A stretch of 23,504 nt of DNA. Source: Intestinibacter sp. (GTDB lineage: Bacteria; Bacillota; Clostridia; Peptostreptococcales; Peptostreptococcaceae). Of the stretch, positions 13,425 through 21,558 are shown one piece after another. The stretch covers positions 1-23,504 of the forward strand of contig NZ_JALEXO010000264.1 of NCBI RefSeq assembly GCF_022780145.1, written 5' to 3'. The notes beneath the pieces were generated by a model. That model did no database searches, was not told the origin of the DNA, and saw only the letters and a list, made by a program, of their open reading frames with translations. A program made the translations under genes and the position numbers. The stretch's first letter is position 1; every line of letters starts with the position of its first letter.

Positions 13425-14795
13425 TTATTTTAAAAATAATTTAAGTAATTTCATCTTAAAATCGTCGTAAGGCAAATACCTTATAGGCAAATCTATCCAG
13501 TTGTATTTTTTCACTATAGATCTTCTATGTGTAAATGTATCGAAGCTTTGTTTTCCATGGTAAGAACCCATTCCGCTGTTTCCAACTCCACCAAACGGCA
13601 TTCTAGAAGTAGCTAGCTGGATTATAGTGTCGTTTATACATCCTCCGCCGAAAGATATATTTTTTAAAATCCTATTTTCTATTTTTTTGTTTTTAGTAAA
13701 TAAATACAAAGCTAGAGGCTTTTCTCCCTGTAAAATTATATTTTCTGCTTCTTCTATATCGTCAAATGTTATTATTGGAAGTATCGGACCGAATATTTCC
13801 TCCTTCATGATCGGGGAGTCTAGTGTAATTTTATCTAATATTGTAGGCTCTATTTTGAGGTTTTCTCTGTCGATATCTCCTCCGTGCACGATTTTTTCGC
13901 CCTTTATTAAATTCACCAGTCTATTAAAATGCTTCTCGTTTATTATATTTGTATAGCTATCATTTTGCAGAGGTTCATTTGTATAAAATAACGCTATAGT
14001 TTCCTTTAAATATTTTATAAACTCTTCCTTCACGTCGCTTTGAAGCAGTAGATAATCCGGTGCAACACATGTTTGGCCTGAATTTAGGTATTTTCCAAAT
14101 ACAACTCTCTTAGCTGCAACTTTTAAATCTGCACTTTTTTCTACTATACAAGGACTCTTGCCACCTAATTCTAAGGTCACCGGAATTAAATTTTTAGCAG
14201 CCTTTTCCATAACTATCTTTCCAACAGCTACTCCTCCAGTGAAGAAAATATAGTCTAGCTTTTCTTCTAGAAGCTTATTTACTACTTCTCTATTTCCATT
14301 TACTACAGTTATATATTCTTCTGGAAAAGTTTCAGATATCATTTCAGATATTACTTTTGATGTATACTTAGAATCTCTTGAAACCTTCAAAATAGCACAG
14401 TTCCCAGCAGCAATCGCACCGACAAGAGGCTCTATACAAAGTAAAAAGGGGTAATTCCAAGGAGATATTATAAGTGTAACTCCATAAGGCTCCTTAGTTA
14501 TAAAGCTTTTTGAGTGAAATTGGCTCAGTGGAGTCAAAACTCTCTCGTCCTTTGACCATTTTTTTACACGTTTTTTTATAAACGTCAAATCACTCAAAGT
14601 AAGCCCGACCTCTGCCATATAAGATTCAAATTCTGATTTATTTAAATCCTTTTTCAAAGCCTCCTCTATTTTAACTTCGTATTTTTTTATCACCTGCTCT
14701 AGCTTACCTAAAGCATTTATCCTAAAATCTACATCCTTAGTCCTTCCCGTCTTGAAAAACTCCCTTTGTTTTCTCACTATATCACTTATATCCAT
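13425..14795 (-). CDS. Class-3-like aldehyde dehydrogenase
   Basis: A 456-residue NAD(P)-dependent aldehyde dehydrogenase. It has the cofactor-site SPWNYPF (Asn114), FFTGG near 184-188, general base Glu209 in LELGGKSP, nucleophile Cys243 in NSGQTCVAPDY and EEIFGPILP near 330. The length (short N-terminus, ~450 residues) and the C-terminal RxPFGGxGNSGMGSYHG pattern match the ALDH3/YwdH group, which oxidises medium- and long-chain or fatty aldehydes. The C-terminal stretch is basic and hydrophobic and might touch the membrane. An extended -10 (TGATATAAT on the minus strand, 14848-14856) precedes it. The physiological substrate is unknown. Confidence 0.92.
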   Translation of the reverse strand: MDISDIVRKQREFFKTGRTKDVDFRINALGKLEQVIKKYEVKIEEALKKDLNKSEFESYMAEVGLTLSDLTFIKKRVKKWSKDERVLTPLSQFHSKSFITKEPYGVTLIISPWNYPFLLCIEPLVGAIAAGNCAILKVSRDSKYTSKVISEMISETFPEEYITVVNGNREVVNKLLEEKLDYIFFTGGVAVGKIVMEKAAKNLIPVTLELGGKSPCIVEKSADLKVAAKRVVFGKYLNSGQTCVAPDYLLLQSDVKEEFIKYLKETIALFYTNEPLQNDSYTNIINEKHFNRLVNLIKGEKIVHGGDIDRENLKIEPTILDKITLDSPIMKEEIFGPILPIITFDDIEEAENIILQGEKPLALYLFTKNKKIENRILKNISFGGGCINDTIIQLATSRMPFGGVGNSGMGSYHGKQSFDTFTHRRSIVKKYNWIDLPIRYLPYDDFKMKLLKLFLK

Positions 14796-14847
14796 ATTAT
14801 CACCTATTTAAAATTTAATTATATTTTTTGCTTATCCTATACTAAAA

Positions 14848-14856
14848 ATTATATCA
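14848..14856 (-). promoter_or_regulatory. Extended -10 of the aldehyde dehydrogenase gene
   Basis: TGATATAAT on the minus strand about 55 bases before the start codon; the -35 (TTGATT) has a 19-base spacer and is weak. Confidence 0.45.
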
Positions 14857-14890
14857 TAATAAGCTCGTATATAATCAAATCACAGCAAAT

Positions 14891-14918
14891 AAAAAAATCT
14901 TCTCAAGGAAGATTTTTT
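14891..14918 (-). terminator. Terminator of the acidic-tailed DEDDh gene
   Basis: AAAAAATCTTC (14892-14902) and GAAGATTTTTT (14908-14918) form a hairpin with T runs on both strands, just after the minus-strand stop. Confidence 0.88.
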
Positions 14919-14928
14919 CTAATTCAAT

Positions 14929-15966
14929 CTAGGTTGTCAAACTATCAGCTGGCTGTAAGTCAACTTTTATATCTATAAATATATTTTCATATTCCATATC
15001 CTCAATAAATAAATCTAAAATATTGTTCATCTCATCCTCATACTCCTCTTGGCTGAGCTTATATAAAAGAGCGTCCTCAAATAAATCCATCAAATCAAGA
15101 TAAAAATTATTTAAAACATAAAAATACCCATCTTTTATATTTCTAAGCTTATCTACAGTATCTAATTTTTTTACTATATCATTTACAATATCGATATTTT
15201 TGACTTTTATCTGTCTTACTGAATACACGTATCTACCGACAGCCGCTAATATATCTATTGATAAATCATCTATAGTGTAGTTTCCCTCTTTATTATACAA
15301 ATAATTCCCGTAATTTTTTATTTTATTTTCTATATCCTCGTCGATTTGGTTATAGGGACTTTTGTTTATATCTTGAATTATCAAGTAATTTCTTATGTCT
15401 TCATTATTTTCTAGTGCCTCATCTAAAATATGTAAATTATATGCATCGTATAGAGGATCATGGGCATCTCCACTAAACTCCATATTTGACAATTCCAATA
15501 GATGGGTTAAAGATATGTAGTTCATGCATTTAATTCCGTATTTTAAATATTTTTCCTTGATATCTACAAAGAAGCTTTGAATATTATTTAGAAAACGAGG
15601 ATGGTTGTTCTTTTGCGCACTTATTCTATCTGTATTTTTAAAACAAGTCAAATCTAAATTTCCAAAAGTGTAAATTCCCTCAATCTCATCAAAATTACCT
15701 AACCAATGTTTAAATGATCTCATCACACTTTCATAAGTAGGAGCATTTTCTAAGTCTTCTGTGGTAATGTGCGTTAATTCTTCTATATGTGGGTAAACTG
15801 TTTTTGTTAAAATAGGTTTTATCAGAGATTTAAATTCTTCTATCTGTTTAGTCTTAGTATCGTATTTTATAGCTCCAATAGCTATCAAGTCTGCCTTAAA
15901 TCCCTCTCTTTTATTGTTTTTTGTGTTATTCATATTCATTTCAAAGTCCATATATATTTTTTTCAT
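14929..15966 (-). CDS. DEDDh exonuclease with long acidic C-terminal extension
   Basis: A 345-residue protein in two parts. Residues ~1-195 form a DEDDh exonuclease domain of the ERI-1/KapD kind: YMDFEMN near 5-11, LTHITTEDL, YTFGNLDLTCF and GDAHDPLYDAYNLHIL with the His/Asp pair. Family members trim RNA or DNA 3' ends. Residues ~200-345 are an acidic, mostly helical extension (many Asp/Glu, Ile, Asn, Tyr) that I cannot place. I chose the ATG at 15966 because GGGGG at 15973-15977 lies 6 bases upstream; the ATG at 15990 would put that SD inside the gene. It is a single-gene unit. Confidence 0.82.
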   Translation of the reverse strand: MKKIYMDFEMNMNNTKNNKREGFKADLIAIGAIKYDTKTKQIEEFKSLIKPILTKTVYPHIEELTHITTEDLENAPTYESVMRSFKHWLGNFDEIEGIYTFGNLDLTCFKNTDRISAQKNNHPRFLNNIQSFFVDIKEKYLKYGIKCMNYISLTHLLELSNMEFSGDAHDPLYDAYNLHILDEALENNEDIRNYLIIQDINKSPYNQIDEDIENKIKNYGNYLYNKEGNYTIDDLSIDILAAVGRYVYSVRQIKVKNIDIVNDIVKKLDTVDKLRNIKDGYFYVLNNFYLDLMDLFEDALLYKLSQEEYEDEMNNILDLFIEDMEYENIFIDIKVDLQPADSLTT

Positions 15967-16041
15967 ACAATTCCCCCAATCATAAAACATATATTATATT
16001 TTACCACAAAATTTTAAGTGTAGTTATATAATTATAAAAAT

Positions 16042-16080
16042 ACCCTCTACATAAAAATACTTGCTCTTTATGTAGAGGGT
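16042..16080 (-). terminator. Terminator of the TtcA-like gene
   Basis: ACCCTCTACATAAA (16042-16055) and TTTATGTAGAGGGT (16067-16080) form a perfect 14-bp stem; on the minus strand ATTTTTAT follows. Confidence 0.88.
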
Positions 16081-16105
16081 TTATTAATTAATTTATCAAA
16101 AAATT

Positions 16106-16966
16106 TTACTCAAATCTATCTAAGAAAGAATGTCTAACACCATCTTGTTCCCATCCTAAAACAGAGTCTAAATAAACATTATTTGCGGCCTTAAATATTG
16201 ACTTTTCGACTTCTTGGTAATGTTCACCTAGATTTTTTATAAGCTCCTTGATTTCGTAGCGCTTATTTCCTGTCTTTTTAGCTGCGACCATGCATGCGCA
16301 GTTAAGCGGCATAATTCCACTATTTTGGATAAATCTTATTATACTTTCCTCTCTTATATAGTATAGAGGTCTTATTATCTGCATTTTTTCGAAGTTAGTA
16401 GATTTTAGCTTAGGAAGCATTGTCTTGAAATTTCCAGCGCATAGTAGGTTAAGCATTGTAGTTTCTATTACATCGTCAAAATGATGTCCTAGAGCTAATT
16501 TATTACATCCTAATTCCTCTGCCTTATTGTACAGTGCACCCCTTCTCATACGTGCACACATATAGCATGGATAGTCCTCTGCAATTTCTCCTGCCACATC
16601 GAAAATATTAGTCTCAAATATTGTAAGCGGAATATTTAAATACTCACAATTGTCTTCAAGTAGCTTTCTGATGTTTTTATGATAACCAGGATCCATCGCA
16701 AGGTAGACTAAGTCAAATTTAACTTGGCCATGCTTTTGCAATTCCTGAAACATCTTCGCCATAAGAAGACTGTCCTTCCCACCAGAAATTGCGACTGCTA
16801 TTTTGTCGCCTTCCTCTACTAGATTATAATCCTTTATAGCCTTTATAAATTTAGACCATGTATATTTTCTATATTTTTTTATTATACTTTTTTCTATTTC
16901 TCTTAAAGGCTTTCTCTCTTCTGTAGGCATAATTATATTACACCCATCACCTGCTAATTTTCCCAT
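16106..16966 (-). CDS. TtcA-like PP-loop tRNA thiolation enzyme
   Basis: A 286-residue PP-loop ATPase of the TtcA/TtuA family, which adds sulfur to tRNA bases (TtcA makes 2-thiocytidine at position 32). The PP-loop is SGGKDS at 61-66. Cys134 and Cys137 in PCYMCARMRRG, and Cys223/Cys225 in LNCACM, match the three Cys that hold the catalytic [4Fe-4S] cluster in TtcA. LGHHFDDVIETTMLN near 159-173 is another family motif. Clostridia often carry several paralogs, so the exact tRNA site is uncertain. GAGGTGAT lies just before the ATG. Confidence 0.85.
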   Translation of the reverse strand: MGKLAGDGCNIIMPTEERKPLREIEKSIIKKYRKYTWSKFIKAIKDYNLVEEGDKIAVAISGGKDSLLMAKMFQELQKHGQVKFDLVYLAMDPGYHKNIRKLLEDNCEYLNIPLTIFETNIFDVAGEIAEDYPCYMCARMRRGALYNKAEELGCNKLALGHHFDDVIETTMLNLLCAGNFKTMLPKLKSTNFEKMQIIRPLYYIREESIIRFIQNSGIMPLNCACMVAAKKTGNKRYEIKELIKNLGEHYQEVEKSIFKAANNVYLDSVLGWEQDGVRHSFLDRFE

Positions 16967-17144
16967 TAAATCACCTCAATTAATTTAAACATAAAATTAA
17001 TTTTATCATATTTTACAATATACCTTCAAGTATATAAGCTATATATTTAAACGCTTATGTAACATTTAAACCTTCTTTTAATATTATATATTAAGGTAGA
17101 CATTTGCTAAAGTTTCTATCATATCATCAAGGAGGTTTAACATA

Positions 17145-17351
17145 ATGGAAAAAAATAGAGGTATTAAGAATAATTGCGGTGATCAGCTTGCAAGACCTTA
17201 CATTAACGATCAGGTTTTGACAAAAATGTACAATCTATGTAAAGCGCTAGAATACGGTAGCTTATTTCCAGAATTATACTTGTTCAATTCTGAAAATTAC
17301 AACGCTTGCCTTTATAAATCACCTAAAAATAGACTGGGAGGTAGAAGATAA
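17145..17351 (+). CDS. cotJA: Spore coat-associated protein CotJA
   Basis: A 68-residue protein at the head of the cotJ operon. The family pattern is seen in LARPYINDQVLTKMYNLCKALEYGSLFPELYLF. CotJA is a small partner of the CotJB-CotJC coat complex made in the mother cell during sporulation. GGAGG at 17131-17135 lies 9 bases before the ATG. Its TAA shares its last base with the cotJB ATG, so the two are coupled. I could not assign a mother-cell sigma promoter with confidence; CATATCAT at 17120-17127 lies too close to the SD to be the -10. Confidence 0.88.
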   Translation: MEKNRGIKNNCGDQLARPYINDQVLTKMYNLCKALEYGSLFPELYLFNSENYNACLYKSPKNRLGGRR

Positions 17352-17620
17352 TGAGATCATCAGCATGTAGATACGACCTAATAAAAGCAGTTATGGAGCT
17401 TGGATTTGCAGCTGTAGATATGAATTTATATCTAGACAACAATCCAGAAGACAAAACTGCTGTAAACGCTTACAATTCTTTTGTCTCTCAATATGCACAG
17501 GCTAGATGTGCCTACGAAAAAAAATACGGTCCTTTAACAAATTTTGGATATGCTCCAAGTGTTTGTCCATGGAAGTGGGTTGAATCACCTTGGCCATGGG
17601 AAAAAGAATTTTATATGTAA
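17351..17620 (+). CDS. cotJB: Spore coat protein CotJB
   Basis: An 89-residue CotJB protein. Recognisable features are the N-terminal VMELGFAAVDMNLYLD and the Trp/Pro-rich end (CPWKWVESPWPWEKEFYM). CotJB is needed for assembly of the CotJ complex in the spore coat. GGGAGGT at the end of cotJA is its SD and the ATG overlaps the cotJA stop by one base. cotJC follows 15 bases downstream. Confidence 0.93.
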   Translation: MRSSACRYDLIKAVMELGFAAVDMNLYLDNNPEDKTAVNAYNSFVSQYAQARCAYEKKYGPLTNFGYAPSVCPWKWVESPWPWEKEFYM

Positions 17621-17635
17621 GAGGAGGATTTAGAT

Positions 17636-18208
17636 ATGTGGATTTACGAAAAAACATTGGAATATCCAGTAAATTTAAAATGCCGCGACCTTAGAATGGC
17701 AAAACTTATAATGACTCAGCTAGGCGGACCTAATGGGGAACTAGGTGCAGCAATTAGATATTTACAACAGAGATATACTATGCCTACTGGAAAAACAAAG
17801 GGATTACTGACAGATATAGGCACTGAGGAATTAGCTCATGTAGAGATAATTTCATCTATGATTTATCAGCTTACAGATGGTGCAACTCTTGATGAATTAA
17901 AGGCAGTTGGCATGGATACTAATTACGCCCAATTTGGTTATGGAATTCAACCAACGGATTCAAACGGCGTTTGTTTCACTACATCATATATTAACGTCTT
18001 CAGCGACCCTGTAACTGACCTACACGAAAATATGGCAGCTGAGCAAAAAGCTTTGGCAACATATTATCAATTGATAAATTTAACAGATGACCCTGATATA
18101 AAAGAGGTTCTAAGCTTTTTAGGTCAAAGAGAAATAACACATTATCAGAGATTTGGAGAAGCTTTGATGGAGGTATACGATTTTACCGAATGTAAAAAAA
18201 TATTCTAA
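17636..18208 (+). CDS. cotJC: Spore coat manganese catalase CotJC
   Basis: A 190-residue dimanganese catalase of the spore coat, which breaks down hydrogen peroxide. Metal-site residues appear in order: Glu in NGELGAAIRY, the EELAHVE pair near 63-69, Glu in HENMAAEQKALA and the QREITHYQRFGEAL motif near the end. The N-terminus (WIYEKTLEYPV) is typical of the CotJC group. Clostridioides difficile has paralogs of this type (CotCB, CotD, CotG), and this gene sits in the same cotJA-cotJB context. GAGGAGG lies about 8 bases before the ATG. Confidence 0.95.
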   Translation: MWIYEKTLEYPVNLKCRDLRMAKLIMTQLGGPNGELGAAIRYLQQRYTMPTGKTKGLLTDIGTEELAHVEIISSMIYQLTDGATLDELKAVGMDTNYAQFGYGIQPTDSNGVCFTTSYINVFSDPVTDLHENMAAEQKALATYYQLINLTDDPDIKEVLSFLGQREITHYQRFGEALMEVYDFTECKKIF

Positions 18209-18246
18209 AATCTATAAAATCGACTATTTGGTTACAAAAAGTTACA

Positions 18247-18286
18247 AAACACTAGATGCAAAATACCTATCTAGTGTTTATTTTTA
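18247..18286 (+). terminator. Terminator of the cotJ operon
   Basis: AAACACTAGAT (18247-18257) and ATCTAGTGTTT (18269-18279) form an 11-bp stem followed by ATTTTTA. Confidence 0.88.
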
Positions 18287-18371
18287 TATAATTTTTACCT
18301 TCTATTGTATAATTTTAATACTATATTTAACATCAAAAAGAAAGTCTTTCTTATTTTAATATCAAAAACTA

Positions 18372-18400
18372 TTTACAAATAGTTACAATTTTGTAATAAT
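18372..18400 (+). promoter_or_regulatory. Promoter with TTACAA sites before the first NlpC/P60 gene
   Basis: TTTACA (18372-18377), 17 bases, then AATAAT (18395-18400) is a plausible promoter. TTACAA occurs at 18373 and 18383, 10 bases apart, and the second is half of the perfect palindrome TTACAA-TT-TTGTAA (18383-18396). Another TTACAA lies at 18424. The palindrome covers the promoter spacer, so a bound repressor would block it. Confidence 0.45.
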
Positions 18401-18465
18401 ATATATAAAGAGAGAAACAACTTGTTACAATTTAGTTGTTTTTACCAAATGAGGAGAGTGAATAT

Positions 18466-19617
18466 ATGAATTTCGATTTAAAAAAGGCTCTTATAGGTAC
18501 AGCTATAGTTTTACCTGTTATGGGTCTATCAATTTCAAATGCGGATAGTATAGAAAGTTTAATTATAAATGGATCAGTTAATTTTAGAGTTGCACCAAGC
18601 AAAGACTCTACTAAAATAGATAAATTACAAAAAGGTGAAAAAGTTGAATATTTAGGAGAATCAGGTAACTGGTATAAAGTAAAATACAATGGACAAACGG
18701 GTTACATATATAAAACATATGCATCAGTATCTTCTACTGCTGAAGAAACTAACAACTTAGTTAAAATTGTAAATTGTTCTTCTTTAAATCTTAGATCTGG
18801 AGCCGGAACAAATTATTCAATTATAAAGACTTTATCTAAAGGTACACAAGTTACTGTTTTATCTACTAGCGGTAATTGGTCTAAAGTATCAGTAAACTCA
18901 ACTACTGGATATGTATATTCTTCATATTTATCTTCAGTTAGTAGTACTGCTGATGACCAAGTTGAAAATAATACTACAAATGAAGACACAAATGTAAAAT
19001 ATTATAGATATACAAGCACTACTTTAAACTTTAGACAAAATGCTAGTACAAGCTCTAGTGTAATATGTAAATTACCTAAAAATACTAAAGTAGGAGTTGT
19101 TTCTGTTTCAAGTACTGGATGGGCTAAAGTAAAATACAACGGTTCATTTGGATATGTTTCTAATTCTTATTTATCAGAAACTCAAGTTGGACTAACTGCT
19201 GAAAAAGATTCTAATTACGATTCTTCTACTACTAAGAGTCAAAAAATAGATAAAATAATAAGTATTGCAAAATCTAAATTAGGTTGTACATACGTAAGAG
19301 GATCTGAAGGTCCTAACACTTTTGATTGTACAGGTCTTACTTATTACTTATACAAACAAGTAGGTATAACTATACCAAGAGGAACTGCTGATCAAAAGAA
19401 TGTTGGTTCTTATGTTTCTAAAAGCGACTTACAACCTGGAGATTTAGTATTCTTAGATACTAAAGGTAACGATGGTATTATAGACCATGCTTCTATATAT
19501 ATAGGAAACAACACTATAATCCACGCCAACTCTGTTGCAGGAAAGGTGTGCACATCTGACCTTACTACAAATTACTACAAAAATGCTTACGTTTCTGCAA
19601 GAAGAGTATTAGATTAA
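18466..19617 (+). CDS. Secreted SH3b(x3)-NlpC/P60 peptidoglycan endopeptidase
   Basis: A 383-residue exported wall hydrolase. A signal peptide (MNFDLKKALIGTAIVLPVMG...) is followed by three bacterial SH3 modules, each with the NxRxxxxxxS start and W-x-KV / GYV strands, near 33-85, 100-155 and 180-240, which bind the wall. The catalytic NlpC/P60 domain occupies about 258-383 with Cys288 in FDCTGL, His341 in DHASIYIG and His353 in IIHAN. It should cut gamma-D-Glu/diamino-acid links in peptide stems. I chose the ATG at 18466, which has GAGGAGAG 7 bases upstream; the longer in-frame TTG start would put that SD inside the gene. It is a paralog of the gene at 20224-21330. Confidence 0.93.
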   Translation: MNFDLKKALIGTAIVLPVMGLSISNADSIESLIINGSVNFRVAPSKDSTKIDKLQKGEKVEYLGESGNWYKVKYNGQTGYIYKTYASVSSTAEETNNLVKIVNCSSLNLRSGAGTNYSIIKTLSKGTQVTVLSTSGNWSKVSVNSTTGYVYSSYLSSVSSTADDQVENNTTNEDTNVKYYRYTSTTLNFRQNASTSSSVICKLPKNTKVGVVSVSSTGWAKVKYNGSFGYVSNSYLSETQVGLTAEKDSNYDSSTTKSQKIDKIISIAKSKLGCTYVRGSEGPNTFDCTGLTYYLYKQVGITIPRGTADQKNVGSYVSKSDLQPGDLVFLDTKGNDGIIDHASIYIGNNTIIHANSVAGKVCTSDLTTNYYKNAYVSARRVLD

Positions 19618-19629
19618 TAACGAAATATC

Positions 19630-19661
19630 AGAGACCGATATAAAAATGTCGGTCTCTTTTT
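19630..19661. terminator. Terminator after the first NlpC/P60 gene
   Basis: AGAGACCGA (19630-19638) and TCGGTCTCT (19649-19657) form the stem, followed by TTTTT on the plus strand. It lies between converging genes. Confidence 0.88.
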
Positions 19662-19678
19662 AATTTGCAAAACACGAA

Positions 19679-20086
19679 TTAAATATATGAAAGTATACTT
19701 ATTTTAGTTTCTTCATTTAAAGTAGTAAATCTCGATAAATTCTCACTTTCGGTATTTGTCAAAAATTGCATATAAAGTATCAGCTCTTTGATATCTTCAC
19801 TCTCTGGCGTATTGTAATATGAAAAATACAAATTTTTTATATACTTTAGATAGCATTTATTAATCCTCAAATGTACATAGCCCTTTTCTTCTTTTTCCAA
19901 AGCTTCACTAAATAATCGTTGTAGCTTCTTATATGCATACTCGTATTCTCTATTTATAAATAAATCTTCAAAACCTTCATCAATGGATCTTTTGATATTT
20001 ATTATTTTATCTCTAGTAAAAATCAAATTAAGATAATAATTATTTCGGCTGTACTTATATTGATAAAAATCAACTACACCTGCCAT
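19679..20086 (-). CDS. Hypothetical protein, 135 residues
   Basis: I do not recognise the family. The protein is rich in Tyr, Asn, Lys and Glu and appears helical, with a central stretch rich in Leu and Glu (YAYKKLQRLFSEALEKEEKG) that could form a short tetratricopeptide-like or coiled segment. There is no signal peptide or membrane segment. AAGGAG 7 bases before the ATG strongly supports translation. It lies between two paralogous wall-hydrolase genes but reads in the same direction as only one, with a terminator between them, so no joint operon is shown. Confidence 0.72.
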   Translation of the reverse strand: MAGVVDFYQYKYSRNNYYLNLIFTRDKIINIKRSIDEGFEDLFINREYEYAYKKLQRLFSEALEKEEKGYVHLRINKCYLKYIKNLYFSYYNTPESEDIKELILYMQFLTNTESENLSRFTTLNEETKISILSYI

Positions 20087-20184
20087 ATAAACACTCCTTA
20101 CCTATAACTTTCTTATTTACTATTATTTTCAAATTATATGAATTTAATACATAAAATATATTTATTTTTTTAAATTTTTGCATT

Positions 20185-20209
20185 AAAAAAGACTGGATAG
20201 TCACCAGCC
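20185..20209 (-). terminator. Terminator of the second NlpC/P60 gene
   Basis: On the minus strand GGCTGG (20209-20204) pairs with CCAGTC (20196-20191), one G-T pair included, followed by six T. Confidence 0.8.
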
Positions 20210-20223
20210 TATTTTTCGACTCA

Positions 20224-21330
20224 TTATAAAACTCTCTTAGCTCTAACAAATGCATTATTGTAGTAATTAGAAAAATCAGATATAACGACCTTCTCCTTAG
20301 ATGAAGACGAATGTATGAATTGATTAGAGCCTATGTATATACCAACATGAGATACATTTCCGTCATTTTCTCCACTTGTATCGAAAAACACTAGATCTCC
20401 AACCTTTAAATTACTCTTGCTTACAGTAGTGCCGTAATTACTCTGTTCTTTAGATGTTCTCGGCAAGGTTATATTTGCAGAATTTTTAAATACATAATAT
20501 GTAAATCCTGAACAATCAAAGCTATTTGGTCCTTCAGCACCCCACACGTAAGGCTTCCCTAGCTGTGCTTTTGCAAAAGATATTAATTTATCGATTTTTG
20601 CTGAAGAATCACTAGTATTAGATGAACCATTCGAAGATGAAGAGCCCTTTGTATCGCTTAAATATTTAGATGATACATATCCTACTGTCGATCCTACCTG
20701 TATTTTAGACCAACCACCATTCGTAGATATCACTTCAACCTGTGTATCTCTAGGTATAGATTTTATTATTGAATAATCTGTCCCTGGACCTTTTCTAACG
20801 TTTAATGATGAACAATTCACGTATTTTTTTACAGTCGATACAACGGCTTTTTCACTTAAATACTTGTTGTATACGTAACCTGTAGTAGTCCCTACCTTTA
20901 CCTTAGACCAGCTTCCAACTACATCTATTTCCTCTACCTCAGTTCCATTAGGTATCGTCTTTATTATGCTGTAATTTGTCCCTGCTCCACTTCTTACATT
21001 TAATGCTGAGCAATTGACGTATTTTATTTTTGTCTCTATTTCTGAAATATACTTAGAATAAATATAACCTGTTTGATTGTTGTATTTTGCCTTTGTCCAT
21101 GAATTCGATGTACTTATGTACTCCACCTTGTCGCCTTTATTAAGCTTAGCTAAAGATTCATAGCTAGTAGATGGTCCCTTTCTAAAGTTTACAGAGTTTC
21201 CATTTACAACTCGGTACTCGACTGTGTTTGCATATGCTATTTGATTTTGATTTGTTAAAAAGCTACTCACTGGCAATAACGCTGCCGAGACTAATACAGT
21301 AGCTATAATATTTTTGTTAATAAAATTCAT
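20224..21330 (-). CDS. Secreted SH3b(x3)-NlpC/P60 peptidoglycan endopeptidase
   Basis: A 368-residue paralog of the gene at 18466-19617 with the same plan. The signal peptide ends near AYA at ~36, three SH3b modules start near 41, 105 and 170 (VNFRKGPSTSYESLAKLNKG and two copies of LNVR.GxGTxYSIIK), and after a Ser/Asn-rich linker comes the NlpC/P60 domain. Catalytic Cys273 is in FDCSGF, with His in VSHVGIYIG and FIHSSS. The start is unclear: the only good SD (GGAGAGGAG, 21390-21382) is about 50 bases from the ATG at 21330, with a hairpin between (separate entry). TTG at 21339 is the alternative. The two SH3 copies 2 and 3 are very alike. Confidence 0.92.
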   Translation of the reverse strand: MNFINKNIIATVLVSAALLPVSSFLTNQNQIAYANTVEYRVVNGNSVNFRKGPSTSYESLAKLNKGDKVEYISTSNSWTKAKYNNQTGYIYSKYISEIETKIKYVNCSALNVRSGAGTNYSIIKTIPNGTEVEEIDVVGSWSKVKVGTTTGYVYNKYLSEKAVVSTVKKYVNCSSLNVRKGPGTDYSIIKSIPRDTQVEVISTNGGWSKIQVGSTVGYVSSKYLSDTKGSSSSNGSSNTSDSSAKIDKLISFAKAQLGKPYVWGAEGPNSFDCSGFTYYVFKNSANITLPRTSKEQSNYGTTVSKSNLKVGDLVFFDTSGENDGNVSHVGIYIGSNQFIHSSSSKEKVVISDFSNYYNNAFVRAKRVL

Positions 21331-21340
21331 ATTTTTCAAA

Positions 21341-21372
21341 TGTAATATCGTTTAATATTATTAGATATTACA
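21341..21372 (-). promoter_or_regulatory. Hairpin between distant SD and start codon
   Basis: TGTAATATC (21341-21349) and GATATTACA (21364-21372) are perfect 9-bp arms with a 14-base loop. They lie between the SD of the NlpC/P60 gene and its start. If folded, the hairpin brings the SD to a normal distance from TTG 21339 (about 10 bases) or ATG 21330 (about 12 from the GAGGA at 21379-21375). The rest of the 21373-21558 gap is AT-rich with nothing else I can name. Confidence 0.55.
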
Positions 21373-21558
21373 AATCCTCAACTCCTCTCCAATATTATAT
21401 TTTTTTTAATTTAATTTTACTCATTCAAGATATTATTATAACTTTCGTATTTTGTCCACCAAAATGGCTAAATAACTTTATTTACCATGTATATTTTCCA
21501 TTTTTTTGTTTAGACTTTAGTGAATGATTTTTGGAACATAAAATTATTTATACTAATC

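Noticed and set aside
17099..17127. CATATCAT as a mother-cell sigma-E/K -10 for the cotJ operon
   Set aside because: A transcript starting from it would begin within the SD at 17131-17135, leaving no room for ribosome binding.
20070..20255. Minus-strand ORF of 61 codons between the hypothetical gene and the NlpC/P60 gene
   Set aside because: It overlaps the ends of both neighbours and the terminator at 20185-20209, and has no SD.
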